From assembly GCA_037576215.1 (NCBI GenBank), contig JBANDB010000003.1, positions 2,728,001-2,792,000 of the forward strand: 64,000 nucleotides of DNA, given 5' to 3'. The translations under genes were made by a program, and so were the position numbers. The notes under the pieces are model-generated. The model was not told the DNA's origin. It was given only the letters and a program-made list of their open reading frames with translations, and ran no database searches. Source of the stretch: Armillaria gallica. Lineage: Eukaryota; Basidiomycota; Agaricomycetes; Agaricales; Physalacriaceae. This document shows, one piece after another, positions 20,871 to 33,125 of this stretch (the first letter of the stretch is position 1; the number at the start of each line of letters is the position of its first letter).

Positions 20871-22633
20871 TTGCATATACCAAAATCGGGCGTTGTCCCA
20901 GATACAGAACCAGAGGAGTCAAGATTTCTAATCATAGCGCAGCCCGAGTCTCGTTGAAGCAGCTCGATAGAAAGACATGAACTGATATCGTCTCCGAAAT
21001 GAGGAGTGACATCCAAGAACCGTCGCGAATTGAGAGCGACCGCATTGTGGTCTTGTGCGGGCCGTGTAAAGGAGACTGGCTACAGTCCTGTCAGCAGGCA
21101 TTCATTGACTGCAGCAAAACAAGCATACTTACAGTATGTTTGTATGCGGCTGTGTTAACGGAAGAGAGTGTATTCGGTGCCGACGCTGCGGGTTCCTGGC
21201 CCGGCTCTCGCGAGTTGAGACTGCTCATGAGAGAATTGGTGTAAAGCTTTGAAAGGGGCAGGTTGAAGATGAGGTGACTATTCAAATATGATTTGCAAGC
21301 AAGGTACACGAAGCAGCTGATTACTCACATTCCTGTTGGCTGAAGAGCACGAGGTCGAGTGGAATATATTACGAGAAGAATGAGCATTACCAATGACAAA
21401 TACGTTATTAAGTCGACTAGGGCGCAAAGAGACGTGATCAAGCCTGTTTGAACAGTAACTGCATGGAGTTCTCAGATGAAATCAAAGTTCTTCAAAGTGT
21501 ACGCTCACTTCGAATGATCTTGTCAATCAGGTCATCTGAACGCTTGAATCCAGTTTTTTGTCCTCGCTATTCATCACGAGTTTTTATATTGACACGCGTG
21601 TGCGAGTACAGTATACTCACCCTGTCGTGACTGTGAGTGGATTAAATATTGACAATGTTTCGAAAACACAAACAGATGGTGAACCAGAAGAAAGGTGATA
21701 ACGATATCACACAAGCAGTCGGACGCTAGCCAGATAGTGACGACGTCCTATAGTTGCATTAGCTGTCACACTTAGGAGATATAAAAATATGACGCGACGA
21801 ACTTGGAACCTCTGAAATTCTAAAAATTGCGATATTATTCCACATTCCGCAGCAGTGGCGATTCCACCGGCTATCATACCGAAGTTAGAATAGCAAATGA
21901 CAGGGGAGGAAAAGGTTACCGGTTCCGAGAAGAGCGAGAAGCACAACAATACCGCATAGGTAAACATTAGAAGTCAAGACGAAAATCCTCCAGGCAAAAA
22001 AGAGCTGGACGAAGCCGGAAATAATACCCTTCATCCTTCTAAGCGTTTCAAATGTAAAAATAGGGTTATGTTACAAACGTACCGTCATGGCGGGATCTAA
22101 AAACGGAGCGGTTCAAGATGGGTAGCATGTTCTCAGTGGCAATTATCGTACCTGTAGAAAATACTGGGAGAAATTAGATAGATGGGAGCGTCGAGAGGCC
22201 GATTAGATCGTACCCCAAGTTGCCTTTGCCAGATATGCGGCTTCTGCTGGAAATACACGTCGTTGACACCTCTGCAAATGGTATAAACATGTGCCACGTA
22301 CAAAAATGCAGGACAAAACAATCATAGAGATACACAAAGTCGAAACTGGTGTTAATGGTATCGCATAGAAAAAGAAGGAGGACCTTGGTTGAAGTAATAT
22401 AACGCGCGCCGACAACGACAAAAATAGGACTCACGAATAGCTTGACGACAAGCTTGTCTCTGAAAAAAATTAAGAAGAAAAAGTAAATTTCTTCAAGAAG
22501 CAACTCACTGCTTGTATGCAGCAAAGTATAGGTACACCTGAGTGATCATAATCCCGTAAAGAAGGAGATTGAACATCAAGCCGATGAATATGGGGCCATG
22601 TCTAGCACACAGTCTACCCAGTGAGTCCTCCAT
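20871..22633 (-). CDS. DUF6534-type multi-pass membrane protein
   Basis: Basidiomycete family of about seven-helix membrane proteins with unknown function. The ATG at 22631-22633 opens MEDSLGRLCARHGPIFIGLM, FNLLLYGIMITQVYLYFAAY. Further minus-strand exons read LLLFLCDTINTSFDFVYLYD, GIISGFVQLFFAWRIFVLTS, GGIATAAECGIISQF, KTGFKRSDDLIDKIIRS, VQTGLITSLCALVDLITYLS and the family signature FNLPLSKLYTNSLMSSLNSR. The last exon, entered at gactgtag, ends at 20871. Roughly ten short introns. The final exon is assigned with lower confidence than the rest. Confidence 0.82.
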
Positions 22634-22937
22634 TCTGCATATAAAAGAACAAGACGCCACGTACATGACTTCAGCTGGCCCCAACATGGTGGAAGATGGA
22701 AGTAAAGGTCAAGGAGGGACAAAGACGCGTCGGTATTGTTTGTACCTTTCTACGTCATTATTTGGCAAATCACGGGACACTGGACCGCCACTACGGTTGT
22801 CCTGTGGTCGTTGTGGTTCTTCCAGTGTCCACCACCACCACCGTCTCCAACGTCGAGTCGACGTTCTCGGCACCGTTATTTCATCCAGAGCGGGTCTTCT
22901 CTGCTATCTTATCGTCCACTGGTCGACGTCCAACTCG

Positions 22938-25236
22938 ATGACCACCCCATCTACGCCACGGCGAGCATCGGTATACCACCCCAGGCCCTCGTCGCCCTCC
23001 CCCAGCACCTCCGGTTTCTCCTTCATTGGAGAGGACGAGGCGTCCAGTGACAATGACCATCTCTACTGGGAGTATAGCAGGTCCCCGTATAAGAGCATAG
23101 GATCCTTCGGCCGTCGTGCTATTCACTCATCGCCTGCACTTACCAGCCACTTTCATTCTTCATCTTCATCCCCATTCATCTCAGGCTCAGATGCTCCATC
23201 GAACAACTCATTCAAGTCCTTACTTCCGCGTTTGTGGGACGTTCTCATAGCATCTCCAACCAAAACCATCTTATCTCCTTCCCGGCCCGCTCTGAGCGGC
23301 TCAGGCCGTCACGCTAAGTTTGTTTCCTACTCGACAACATCTTTTGGCCGTTCTAAAGGTAAAAGAATGTATCGTGATCAAGATTACTACAATGACTCCA
23401 TCAATTTCTTGGACTTGCCACCTTTAGATGGTGACGAGGGGGAGCTCATCGATGTGGATGACGAGGCTTGCTTCATCGCTGTGGAACATCCTTGGGGAGC
23501 CATCAATGCTTCTAGGGCTAGAGTGGTGACTGGAATTGGTGTGTCCTTCCAAAAAATCCCAAGACTGCCCTTTCTGATATGTTACGAACATCAGACATTC
23601 TCTCGCTTCTCCCCCCTGAACTTTCCTTGCAAGTTCTGTCAATGCTTGCATTTATCCCTTCATGTCTTCCATCAGCGTCGCTACAAGACCACTATCCGTC
23701 CCACGAGGATGGGCTGCACGCGATCATCACATGTTTAGCTGTCTCACAGACGTGGCGACGCCTCGCAAATGACAATAGCGTTTGGCGTGCGTTCTTCATC
23801 TCACGTTGGGGCAATCTGGAATGCCCTAACAAGTCCCTTGAGGGGGAGAATTTGCAGTACGCCAACCATCGGACACGGAGAACGCACACAGCGTCGGGTA
23901 CCATCAATTATCGTTATCTATATCAAGAGCGCCTAGAACTTGAACGCCGCTGGGGTGCAGTCTCACGCCAGAGTGTTTCTAATCATCTACCATGGGAGCC
24001 CAAGATCACAAAATTGACAGGTCATAGTGACAGGTCCGTGATGCTCTCAATTGTGGCCTCCATACTTATCTTTAATATCTGTAGCGTCTATTGCCTTGAA
24101 TTGTGCCGTACAGCTTCGGGGCAGCAACACATCATTACCGGGTCCCGCGACCGAACCATCAAGATGTGGTCGTTAAAGACGGGAAGATGTTTAGGAACAT
24201 TTGGCGGCAACACCGGCGATGTCGATGGTCACCGAGGAAGTGTTCTATGTTTGAAGTTCTTCTGGAAGAATGATGGTCGGAATGGGGTGCTTTACTCAGG
24301 CTCCAGCGACTGTACCGTGTGTGTTTGGGATGTCTGGATCGTGAAACCGAGCTGTTCACGGCATTTTGACGATTCCGATGAAGGCATCGAGGTTCAAGCA
24401 CGTATCAAGACTGTGTTGAGAGGTCATAATGGTGGTGTGTTGGATTTGAGAGTGGACGCTAACTGGATTGTCAGCTGGTATGTTGGTTTTACTTCGTGTC
24501 ACACTGTTGTTAATGCCCTCGCAGCTCGAAGGACACCGTCATTCGTGTGTGGCGCCGTGACACGCTGGAGCTGTATCGAACTCTTCGTGGTCACGAGGGT
24601 CCTGTTAATGCTGTATGCCTCGAGGGCGGCAAATTGGTCAGTGCTAGTGGCGACGGAAAGATGATCCTGTGGGATATAGCAAGAGGCGAAAGACTGAGGA
24701 CCTTGGAAGGACACGACCGAGGATTGGCTTGTATCGAGTTCAAGGTTGAGCTATGTTACCGCTTTGTTTACCGTCTCTGACCGTTAGGCAGGACGATCTC
24801 ATAATATCCGGGTCGAATGACTGCAGGATCAAGATCTGGTCGGCTACTTCTGGAGAATGCCTGACCACCTTGGTTGGGCATGATGCTCTTGTCAGGGCGC
24901 TGGCCTTTGATCCTCGAAGCGGAAGGCTAGTGAGTGCTAGCTATGATAAGAGCGTGCGAGTATGGGATGTGGCCACCGGTATGTCTGGTGACATACTTTT
25001 TGGCGGAGAGCTGATCCTCCGACAGGCAAAATGTTGCGAGAGTTCAAACAGAGTCATACAAGTCACATATTCGACGTCAAATTTGACGTATCGAGAATTG
25101 TTAGGTGCGTCTCTTCATAGTCGGTTGTTAGCTGTGGGTCGAACTCTTCTTTTGGACAAGCAGTACCTCTCATGATCAGCGAATCGTTGTTTTGGATTTC
25201 TCAGAAGGCCTGGATGGTGCCGAATTATTTATGTAA
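22938..25236 (+). CDS. F-box / WD40-repeat protein (SCF substrate adaptor)
   Basis: Likely substrate receptor of an SCF ubiquitin ligase. The ATG at 22938 starts a long Ser/Pro-rich disordered region (about 195 residues, with LPPLDGDEGELIDVDDEA near its end). The F-box follows (DILSLLPPELSLQVLSML; CLAVSQTWRRLANDNSVWRA). WD40 repeats are then visible: ITGSRDRTIKMWSLKTGRCL, LYSGSSDCTVCVWD, IVSCSKDTVIRVWRRDTLEL, LVSASGDGKMILWDIARGER, IISGSNDCRIKIWSATSGEC, LVSASYDKSVRVWDVATG, and a final SHDQRIVVLDFSEG. The stop is at 25234-25236. Several introns. It resembles the beta-TrCP / Pof1 / Met30 architecture, but orthology cannot be settled by eye. Confidence 0.88.
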
Positions 25237-25592
25237 GGTTGTAGACAGTTATCATCAATTATTCATTTTGTACAACAGGTATGTCACTTGTGTTTTATTT
25301 TTTACCATCTTCTCGGAACTATTAGTATCTTGTAAACCATCAACTGTTGTATACCCTGTATATTTATGTCCATTTTGTAACTATTCATAGGAACATATAC
25401 ACACTTACTTTTTGGATCTTGCGGGTGCGTTGCAACGGACTACTTATCTCATTTGGCTACGGAGCTTTTCGGGGTGTTGGGAGTTTTCGCATCGTTGAGA
25501 GCGGAAAACGGAAAGCCGTAACGGAGGCCACGATCAAGACATTTGCATATTAAACCAGGTACACGACTACATCTGACTACATCATAGATTAT

Positions 25593-26164
25593 TCATACCC
25601 CAAACAACCCCATGTATGTCAAGAACTGGGTAACTTGACCTCGTTCATCAGATGGGATATCTTTCAAGCCGAGAGCCTCAGACGCCTCCGCACATTGAGC
25701 GCCTAAACAACGGTTCAATTCATACAGCGCAGTTAACGGCGAGTTAAATGCTAACCAGTTAGAGCAAAAGCCTCCCGTTTTGTAACGGGAAGTGGCCCCC
25801 CGGCGGCGTAGCCATCTGGGTATGAAAGAGGTGCATCAGGACTACTCGTTGCGTTTGTCAGGCGCATGGGCTGTAGGGATAACCTGTGTATCGATTATTC
25901 AGCTGACTGGACGAGTATTCAATGGAACGAAGGACTGACGTGAGTTGAATATCATCGAGGGAGATAGAACAGTCGCTGGCTGCCTGGATAAGGTGATGCA
26001 GTCCTATGCTGATTGCCTGTAGGTGGTCGTCAACGTGAATGTTCTATCAAAAGGTTCAGCATTCAATATTACGGTCACACGATACTCGCACAGACCATAT
26101 GTTCAGGCAGGGCAACAGGCTCGGGCTGAGGCTCCTGGGGCATAGTCGCGATCGTAGCAGCCAT
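25593..26164 (-). CDS. Small conserved-looking protein of unknown function
   Basis: The ATG at 26162-26164 gives MAATIATMPQEPQPEPVALP, then exons reading NIHVDDHLQAISIGLHHLIQ, PMRLTNATSSPDAPLSYPDG, GGPLPVTKREAFALTG and the last exon CAEASEALGLKDIPSDERGQ ending in QFLTYMGLFGV (stop 25593-25595). About 130 residues with three introns, all with proper GT..AG ends. No signal peptide or membrane segment. The gene converges on the F-box/WD40 gene, with about 350 bases of shared 3' flank between them. I do not recognise a family. Confidence 0.65.
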
Positions 26165-27571
26165 AGAAAAAGATGTGATGGAGGGTAAACAGAGCGATTT
26201 GAAGGAAGATATAGGATAGTTCTGGGGTATTTGAAAGATATTAAAGCACAGAAATAGGGGCTAAGTGAATTGGTGTGGGGTGCGGGCCGACTGGGGCCGG
26301 TCCGTATCCTTCCTTCTTCACGTCACCATTGCCACGACTTGGTCTTAAGTTTTCCGTTCCAGAGGCATTTCATCAGGACGAGGTCCTCCATATCAGCGTC
26401 GAGAACCTATAAGCCTTGCCGTGCATTACCTGAGGTACTTTATGGATCACCCACGGGAGAAATCGGACACAATACTTGACAGCTCGTTGCAAAGACAAGC
26501 CTTGCGGTTCAACGAGGACAACTGGCTCCATATTTCACTTATTTGATTGGTCGGTCCGACGTATGGATCCGGTTTGATATCAGCGTTCTGTCCCGTTATC
26601 GGCACTCGTGTTTGTCTGGCCATGCCAACATACTAAAGGGACGTTTTTGCCGGGAACATCCAGGAAACTTCTTTCTGTGTGTCCAAACCGATGGTCGGTC
26701 GAGGAGAAAGCTCCTTATGCCAAGCATCACCGCTTCGGTAGCGATGTTATGTTAACAACGTAATGCATCTTGGATGTGCCTGGGACATCGACACGAGCTA
26801 TGGGCAACGAAACAGGGGCAACTTCTCTTTATGTCTCTAACATATCAGGAATGGTAGCGCTATTTTCGCTGCAAACCTTTGATTGTTGTGTTCAGGTACC
26901 CCTTACCTCGAAGGACTATTTTGGACACGGCGGCTACTCTCGGTTACTTTGGATATCCTTTTCGTTATCCTGCTACCACTTAAATTTATTTGGACAGCAA
27001 ACTGACAGGCCGGGAAAGGGTCTCGGTCACGAACCCGGCTTGTTAGGCAGTGCTTAACAGCTATCATTGCAACTGCATAGGTTTGTACTTTCTACTCGAC
27101 ACGATCATCGCTTCTGAAGGATACGGCAGGGGAGAAAGGGTATAGTGTTCATTACGAACTGCTCGACACAAATACATGTATGTATCTTGTTTTCTGGGAT
27201 GATCCGCACTGATTGTTCCGGCATCTCATCCGCGGGGTTTGTCTTACAGGCACGCAGATACTTTTTCAGCGCGTCTGTTAGCAATTATAGAGCTATCACA
27301 CGCGTTGCTTTTTCATGGCACGCCTGCTTAGCCTGCCTGTTGTCTATTAAGCTCTGACGACATCATAAAAAGATGAAGTGAGTAGTTAAATTTGGATTTC
27401 TATAGGTCTTGCGAAATGGACGTGAGAATATCCCGAAGTTTCGTCTCATACGGGGACATCCATTCTCTGACAGGGATTTTGGAGTGGCTCTGCCAAATGG
27501 CCTCTCCTGCGCCACACATAGTCAAGGATTTTGGCGTGGATCGAATCCCGCATAACCGCCGTATGTTCGCG
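26165..27571. other. Intergenic, no gene seen
   Basis: About 1.4 kb between divergent genes. Short frames only (for example 26543-26755 and 26770-27057), none with recognisable motifs or splice patterns. The right end is the tyrosinase promoter. Confidence 0.5.
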
Positions 27572-27578
27572 TATAAAA
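27572..27578 (+). promoter_or_regulatory. TATA box of the tyrosinase gene
   Basis: TATAAAA, 53 bases before the ATG at 27631. Confidence 0.55.
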
Positions 27579-27630
27579 TTGGCGAACTTTGGAGATAGGA
27601 AAACATTCAGCAGTCTAGGACTTAAGCACC

Positions 27631-29225
27631 ATGAAGCTGTCATTCCTAGGCACCCTTGCACTACTCGCCACAGTTGCAACTGCAAACGATGGTGGAAATT
27701 TTGGTGCCCGCGACGCTGAGCATGGAGGATGTCGCAACCCCTCTGTCAGGAAGGAATGGCGTTCTCTCACTGACGACGAAAAGGCCGACTGGATTTCCTC
27801 CATCAAGGTGAGGCCTTACGAGTACAGACAACGATAGAGCTAATCTTCTTCTCAGTGCTTGGCTCACTTGCCTCATAATCCAAACTTGAGCCCCACCGTC
27901 AAACCTGACAATATCCCGCCCGTTAATGAAACCGGCTCGTACTGGGACGGTACGCGTTTTTCGATTATATCATGCGTAAAGCAACTCATTCCCGTGAAGA
28001 CATCTCTTACATGCACATGGATATGAATTTTGTGGTAAGACGAACGTGTTTCGGTGTTGTATCTTATCGCGACCTTAACGTCCACGTGACAGATTCATTT
28101 CACTGGGCTCTTCTTACCTTGGCATCGATGGTACATGCAGTCAGTAGAAAATGCGCTTCGAGAAAAGTGCGGCTTCTCTGGGACTATGCCGTACTGGGAC
28201 TGGACGCGCGGTAGGGAATTTTCTCTGCAAACTTTCTCCCCAAGCCTCATGCCGTGATTTCCCCTCGTAGACGCCGCAGACTTTGAAGGAGCAACCATTT
28301 TTGCTGAACCCGATCTTAAGAGCGGCCTCGGAGGGTGGGGACATCCCGAAGATGATTACCTTGTAAATGATGGCGGCTTCTCGTATGATTTTGACCTCGC
28401 CTATCCCTCTCCGCACGGTCTCCGACGAAACTACACTTTGCGGCCTTGGGAGTCCGACCAATTTGCCGGCCTTTCTGTTATCTTAGATCCTAGTCAGGAG
28501 GCGAACATATCTTTCACCGCCGACAAGATCCAAGCGCTCGTCAACGGCCATGTAGGAGATTACGTAGGATTCCAGTTCGCCTTTGAAGATTGGGAGGTAG
28601 GGGAAATTCTCTCACAGCGGGATTCCTTGTTGATGACTATTTTTGGCAGGAGGCCCATGCCAGCGTTCATGAATTGACGGGAGGGTAAGTGCATCTTGAT
28701 TGACGTCATTATCATCACCTGAGCCTATCAACAGGGATATGGCTGGTAATTGCCCTGCAAGTGCACCCCCTTCATGCAAACCAGGTCCGCTTTGGGCTCC
28801 AAATGGTATAGTCCAGAAAGTTTGTATTCGTCAGTCTCGTACTGATGTTCTATAGACCCACTGTTCTTCCTCCACCATACCGTAAGTGTCAATCACCACT
28901 GTATACCGACACATGACCCACATTCCCATTCCTAGACCGTCGACAAAGTCTGGTATGACTGGCAGAACAACAATCCTGCCAACAAGAACATCTTCAAGGG
29001 TGGTTCCGTGCAACACGTTGAGAACCGGACCATGTATCTGGCGAATCCGAATGGAGGCGGTCCCCCACTCACGGTGAGTTTCCGCAAGTCATCATCCAAG
29101 TATGGCTTGTTGATTGCAAACAGCCTCAATCTGTCATTACCGGTGAAGGTATGTTTGATGAATGGGTTATTGGGGACTATTTGAGCACTACGGACGGCCC
29201 TCTCTGCTACATTTACGCAGAGTAA
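27631..29225 (+). CDS. Secreted short tyrosinase (type 3 copper protein)
   Basis: Oxidises phenols or catechols, as in pigment formation. The ATG at 27631 gives the signal peptide MKLSFLGTLALLATVATA. Exons continue KCLAHLPHNPNL, YMHMDMNFV, then IHFTGLFLPWHRWYMQSVEN and FSGTMPYWDWTR (CuA site with the FLPWHR histidine), a long exon ending FAFEDWE, HASVHELTGG, DPLFFLHH and TVDKVWYDWQ (CuB histidines), and EGMFDEWVIGDYLSTTDGPL ending at TAA 29223-29225. The length fits the short tyrosinase group without the C-terminal cap domain of the large mushroom enzymes. About nine introns. All the expected Cu ligands that I can locate are present. Confidence 0.9.
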
Positions 29226-29361
29226 TCTTACTCCATTATTATTTATCTATTAGGAATACATTCGAAGTTTTAATTCAGTTCTGACGTCGCGTGCTAAATG
29301 TCTCATCTGTGTCTGGGTTTGGGAAATCCAAACTGCTATTGTTGACTACTCACCCACAACC

Positions 29362-30057
29362 ATGGCAGCCGAGCTACCAGATATGATCACCATCGGTAAA
29401 GGCATCACTGTCGTACGTATTCGCCCCTTCCACCATCAAACCTATCCATTCTCATTCCCGCTCCGAAACAGACCTTCTTGAAGGACGACAAGTATGAAAC
29501 ACGCATTTCTGTCTCTGGCGTACCGGGGGATGAAGAACTTTCCATTCCTTTGCACTGGCACGAAAATCACGATGAATACATGCTCGTCGTCGAAGGAATG
29601 CTCCAAATCACTCGAGGATCAGAAATCCAAGTGTACGGCCCGGAGGACGGTGAACAAGTGATCTCAAGAGGAATCCCGCATTCACTCAAGAGCGTCGGTA
29701 ATTGTGTTATCTTGGAGAGGACCATTCCTGACGTTCGTGACTTTTGAATTCTCGCACGGTGATGGTAGAATGACGCTTAACTGACATGCAGGATTCGATG
29801 AAACAACTCTTCTTCAGAAACATGGAGAAAGGCGGCGCTTTGAGTACCAACTTTTTCGATGTTATGCATAACTGTTATTATGGGGATGTAATCCCTTCGC
29901 TTCCGGGAGGCATTCGTTGGCTCGAGAAAGCTGTAAGTCAAGTATCATGCAAGACTTCTCCGCAGTGTTGACTTGGACGTTTGAACAGTTCCTGACATTG
30001 TTCGGATACTACATCGCGCCATTGTTAGGATATTCAAGAAAGATCAAGACGCTCTAG
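29362..30057 (+). CDS. Cupin-domain protein
   Basis: Small beta-barrel protein; the reaction is unknown. The ATG at 29362 gives MAAELPDMITIGKGITV, then an exon with the cupin motif region SIPLHWHENHDEYMLVVEG (HxH and E metal-ligand pattern) and ISRGIPHSLKSVG (second motif His), then MKQLFFRNMEKGGALSTNFF and a C-terminal hydrophobic end FLTLFGYYIAPLLGYSRKIK. The stop is at 30055-30057. Three introns. The C-terminal hydrophobic part suggests membrane association, which is unusual for a simple cupin. Confidence 0.8.
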
Positions 30058-30257
30058 TCCATATGATTTGGAGAGTACTTTGGTGGTATCGTCGTGTCCA
30101 TATTCTAACGGGATGCAGAAGTAAAGCCAAGAAATCATGTACTATATATACAAAACCAGAACACGGAACGGTTGAATATGCAAGAAAGAAATGGTATCGC
30201 ATGTAATAAAGATATCTGAAAACAAGGTCCAAGAAAGTAGGTATCGGACAATGTACA

Positions 30258-31247
30258 TTACAGAACACAGACAATGAAGTAGCATAAGGAGAGGACCCCC
30301 ATGACGAGCGGAGATACCGCATCGGTGCGGGAAAGTGCGCCATTGGTAGTTCCTGATTGAGTGGCCGCACCAGATGCAGACGTCGAAGTGGGTTCGGGTG
30401 CTGAAGACGTCGAGAATCTCGACGTGGTGGACAAAGGGGAAGAAGTAGCAGGGGTTGTCGCGGACAAAGAGGTAAGAGAAGATAGAGACGTTGACAGCGT
30501 CCCAACTATGATTGTTGACAGTTCACTGGTGGAATCTGCAGCACTGGTTTGCGTCAAAGAGGTTGGGACGGCAATACTTGTTGTAGCCGATGCCAAGGGC
30601 GTCGCAAAGGTACCCGTCATCTGATCGAGTCTACGGGAGAAGGGAAGAAGTTGATTAAAGATGAACAGATCAATCAACGGCGAATACTTGCTGGAAAAAT
30701 GGAGAAAACGCCATCACGGCTGTTCCGTTATCAAAAACGGACGTGGAGGTGAAACAGATATAACTGCAGACAAGATCTGTGAGCATGACATCGTGTGGAA
30801 AAAGTACGGTATACAAACTAGGTATCCGAGTCAGGGCCCGCCTCTGGGATAGGCTACAGAAATTTGCTTAGATAACTTGGGGAAACACACGGCAGGGCAT
30901 CGCGCACCGTGAATGTAAGAGAGTGGGTCGTGGACGTATCTACTGGGTCGATACTCTGTACTAGTTGCTGGAAATATGATACATTCTTTAGGTGAATTCC
31001 GCCTTCCATATTGTATGCGGCATACCTGATTCCCGGTATATAGACCAACAGTACTGACTCCAAAAGACGACAACAGCGGTCGGACGCCATCATCGAGCCA
31101 CTCGACCGTGCAATTCTGTCCGCCGTGGCAGGAAGAGCCGCTGTTGGGTTCAATCACGTAGAGGCTGCGAACCGACAATGCAGCATTCGAATGAAGAACG
31201 AAATCAAGAGTGATACACGCCAAAACCAGGGCCGAAAGGGAAAACAT
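30258..31247 (-). CDS. Kre9/Knh1-like Ser/Thr-rich GPI-anchored cell wall protein
   Basis: The ATG at 31245-31247 starts a signal peptide (MFSLSALVLACITLDFVLHS). The mature N-terminus VIEPNSGSSCHGGQNCTVEW, then LYTGNQ spliced to QLVQSIDPVDTSTTHSLTFT, follows the Kre9/Knh1-like N-terminal domain. The C-terminal exon (30258-30630) is a Ser/Thr/Ala stretch ending in a hydrophobic GPI-type tail (VSPLVMGVLSLCYFIVCVL), preceded by LDQMTGTF. The middle, where the family has a YFIRF block (about 30630-30840), could not be modelled cleanly, so one exon may be degenerate or mis-spliced. It is likely attached to the plasma membrane or cell wall. A second gene of the same type lies at 33126-34062. Confidence 0.75.
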
Positions 31248-31552
31248 GATTTTTGTTGTTTTACTGAGAAAGAAAGTTAACGCTGAAGAGCAAAAGGAGT
31301 GGCAGGTCTTGAGGCAAATCGAAATCTATCGTGCTTTCAAGGAGACGGCATGCAGAAGAAATGAGGAGAAAATGAGGTCGAGACCGTCGAGGGTGATGGT
31401 TGCAATGAAGCTTTGTTTGTTTGCCATGAGCCTTAGATTGCGATCTTATCAGCAATTCGAGATAAGATAATTCCACAACAACGATACAAAGAGTCTAATA
31501 CAGGGCCTAAAGTACAAGGAAACGATATAATAGTACAGAGAAAATGGTCGTC

Positions 31553-32896
31553 TCAAATCTTGGCCTTTATGAGAGATGTCGTGCAAGTAAAATTCGTCGC
31601 AGTCACCGCCCTAGAACCCGCCAGAGGTCCCTCTTTCTTCTTCTCTGCCACCTCCTTCTCGTTGCAAATCTTGCCGCCAATCTCCCTCTCTACTTCCTTC
31701 ACCACATTGGTGATGCATTCGGGGCTATCAAATACAGGCCGTCCAATGAGACTGACAAACACACCGATGCCCAAGACGGGATACGAGCCCACTTGGATAC
31801 CACGAGATTTCAGCCGTGCTTGAAGGGCGCTCAGATATGGAGCTATCATTGATTCTGGTCGGCTGGACGGGGCGTCAGTTGTATTAGGAAAAGGCATGGA
31901 CAGGCAGCGTACTCTGTGAATATCTGGATCCTTAGAGGTCGGTCGCTTGGAGGCGGAAGGGGTAAAAACTGGGTGAGTTGGGTGAGCATGACTTGGAACA
32001 GTTTAGGTATCCCTGGGAATATGCATAATTTGCCTTCGAGGCGGACGACGGGCTTTGTTTGATATAAGGCATACGACAACGGCGATATAAAATTGAGGCG
32101 TACCACCCATATATCGCTCCCTACAAAAATTACTTCTGCACGTTCGGGGAACAAGGCCATTCGTTGCGTAGCTTCTCTCTGTGATGTCGTCTGCGATGAT
32201 ATCCATGGTCGGTGCTTGTTCATTTCGTCCAATCGTCGTAGCGTCTCCGTGTGGTGAGCCATGCTTTGTCCAAATGCCTTTGCAAGGGAAGCATACGTGA
32301 TGTCGTCGTGAGTTGGACCGATCCCGCCGCTGGTGACCACAAAGTCGTAGTTTTGCACCATTCGCCGGCTCGCCTCGATGCTGCATGATGTCAGTGGAGC
32401 ACCGACCGAGAGCCACGATGCACGTACATTTCAGTCTCGTCGTCTGCAATGACCTCTATGCGTTTCCTGAAATCAGTTCAGGAAACAAATTCCGACGCAG
32501 CGATGGCTGCAGACACCCACAGCTCAATGCCATGCTCAAAGCAGTACTTTGCAAAAAAGTGCGAGTTTGCCTCGAGTGTCTTGCCATTCAGAATCTCGTC
32601 GCTGCAGGACTGGTAAGAAATGAAACAGGAAAAGCCGTGTGAACGCCGCACCCGATGATGAGCGCCGCCGCCGTACGAATGCACCTGCCCTCTCCCAGCG
32701 GATTTGTCGGTATTGGAGACAGCTCAAAACCAAAATCGACCTTGGGCGGTCCGTTACTTGACTCCCTTGTTGGCATGACGGCGATGAAGTGACGGTATTG
32801 TGCTGGTCGTATGCAGGGTAATACTCTAGGTTGGGTCCTCCTGTATGCTTGACGGAAGGCCGAGCTTGCTGGTATTCGAAAAGGTACTGGCAGCAT
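31553..32896 (-). CDS. Molybdopterin-binding (MoCF/CinA-like) domain protein
   Basis: The ATG at 32894-32896 opens an Arg-rich sequence like a mitochondrial presequence (MLPVPFRIPASSAFRQAYRR). An intron joins AALIIG to DEILNGKTLEANSHFFAKYC, then RIEVIADDETEMIEA, VVTSGGIGPTHDDITYASLA (the TSGGxGPT-x-DD signature of the MoCF_biosynth domain), and RPESMIAPYLSALQARLKSR. The stop is at 31553. This domain occurs in CinA and in the N-terminal half of animal FLAD1; fungi encode similar stand-alone proteins of unclear reaction. About four introns. The signature residues look intact. Confidence 0.85.
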
Positions 32897-33125
32897 CGAG
32901 GATGCAGGCTTATCCCGGAAGCATTGAAAGAAAGAGAGAACGTGGAAATGAAGGGGTCATTGTAAGGGAACGTTATGGGAAAACCTTACCCCAGACCTTC
33001 CCCAATAATTCGGCGCCCTCCGACCCGGCTTCATATTGGTGATCAGGTATCCAAAATAATACGTATTCAATTACGGATTTTGTTTACTGCTAAGACATTA
33101 TTGGAAACAAGGGGGAATAGGTCCA

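Noticed and set aside
27536..27552. B-box-like GATCGAATCCCG
   Set aside because: Lacks the invariant TTC and has no partner elements; it lies in the tyrosinase promoter region.
30361..30624. Plus-strand frame rich in Val/Glu/Asp opposite the first GPI gene
   Set aside because: Complementary shadow of the Ser/Thr repeat region on the minus strand.
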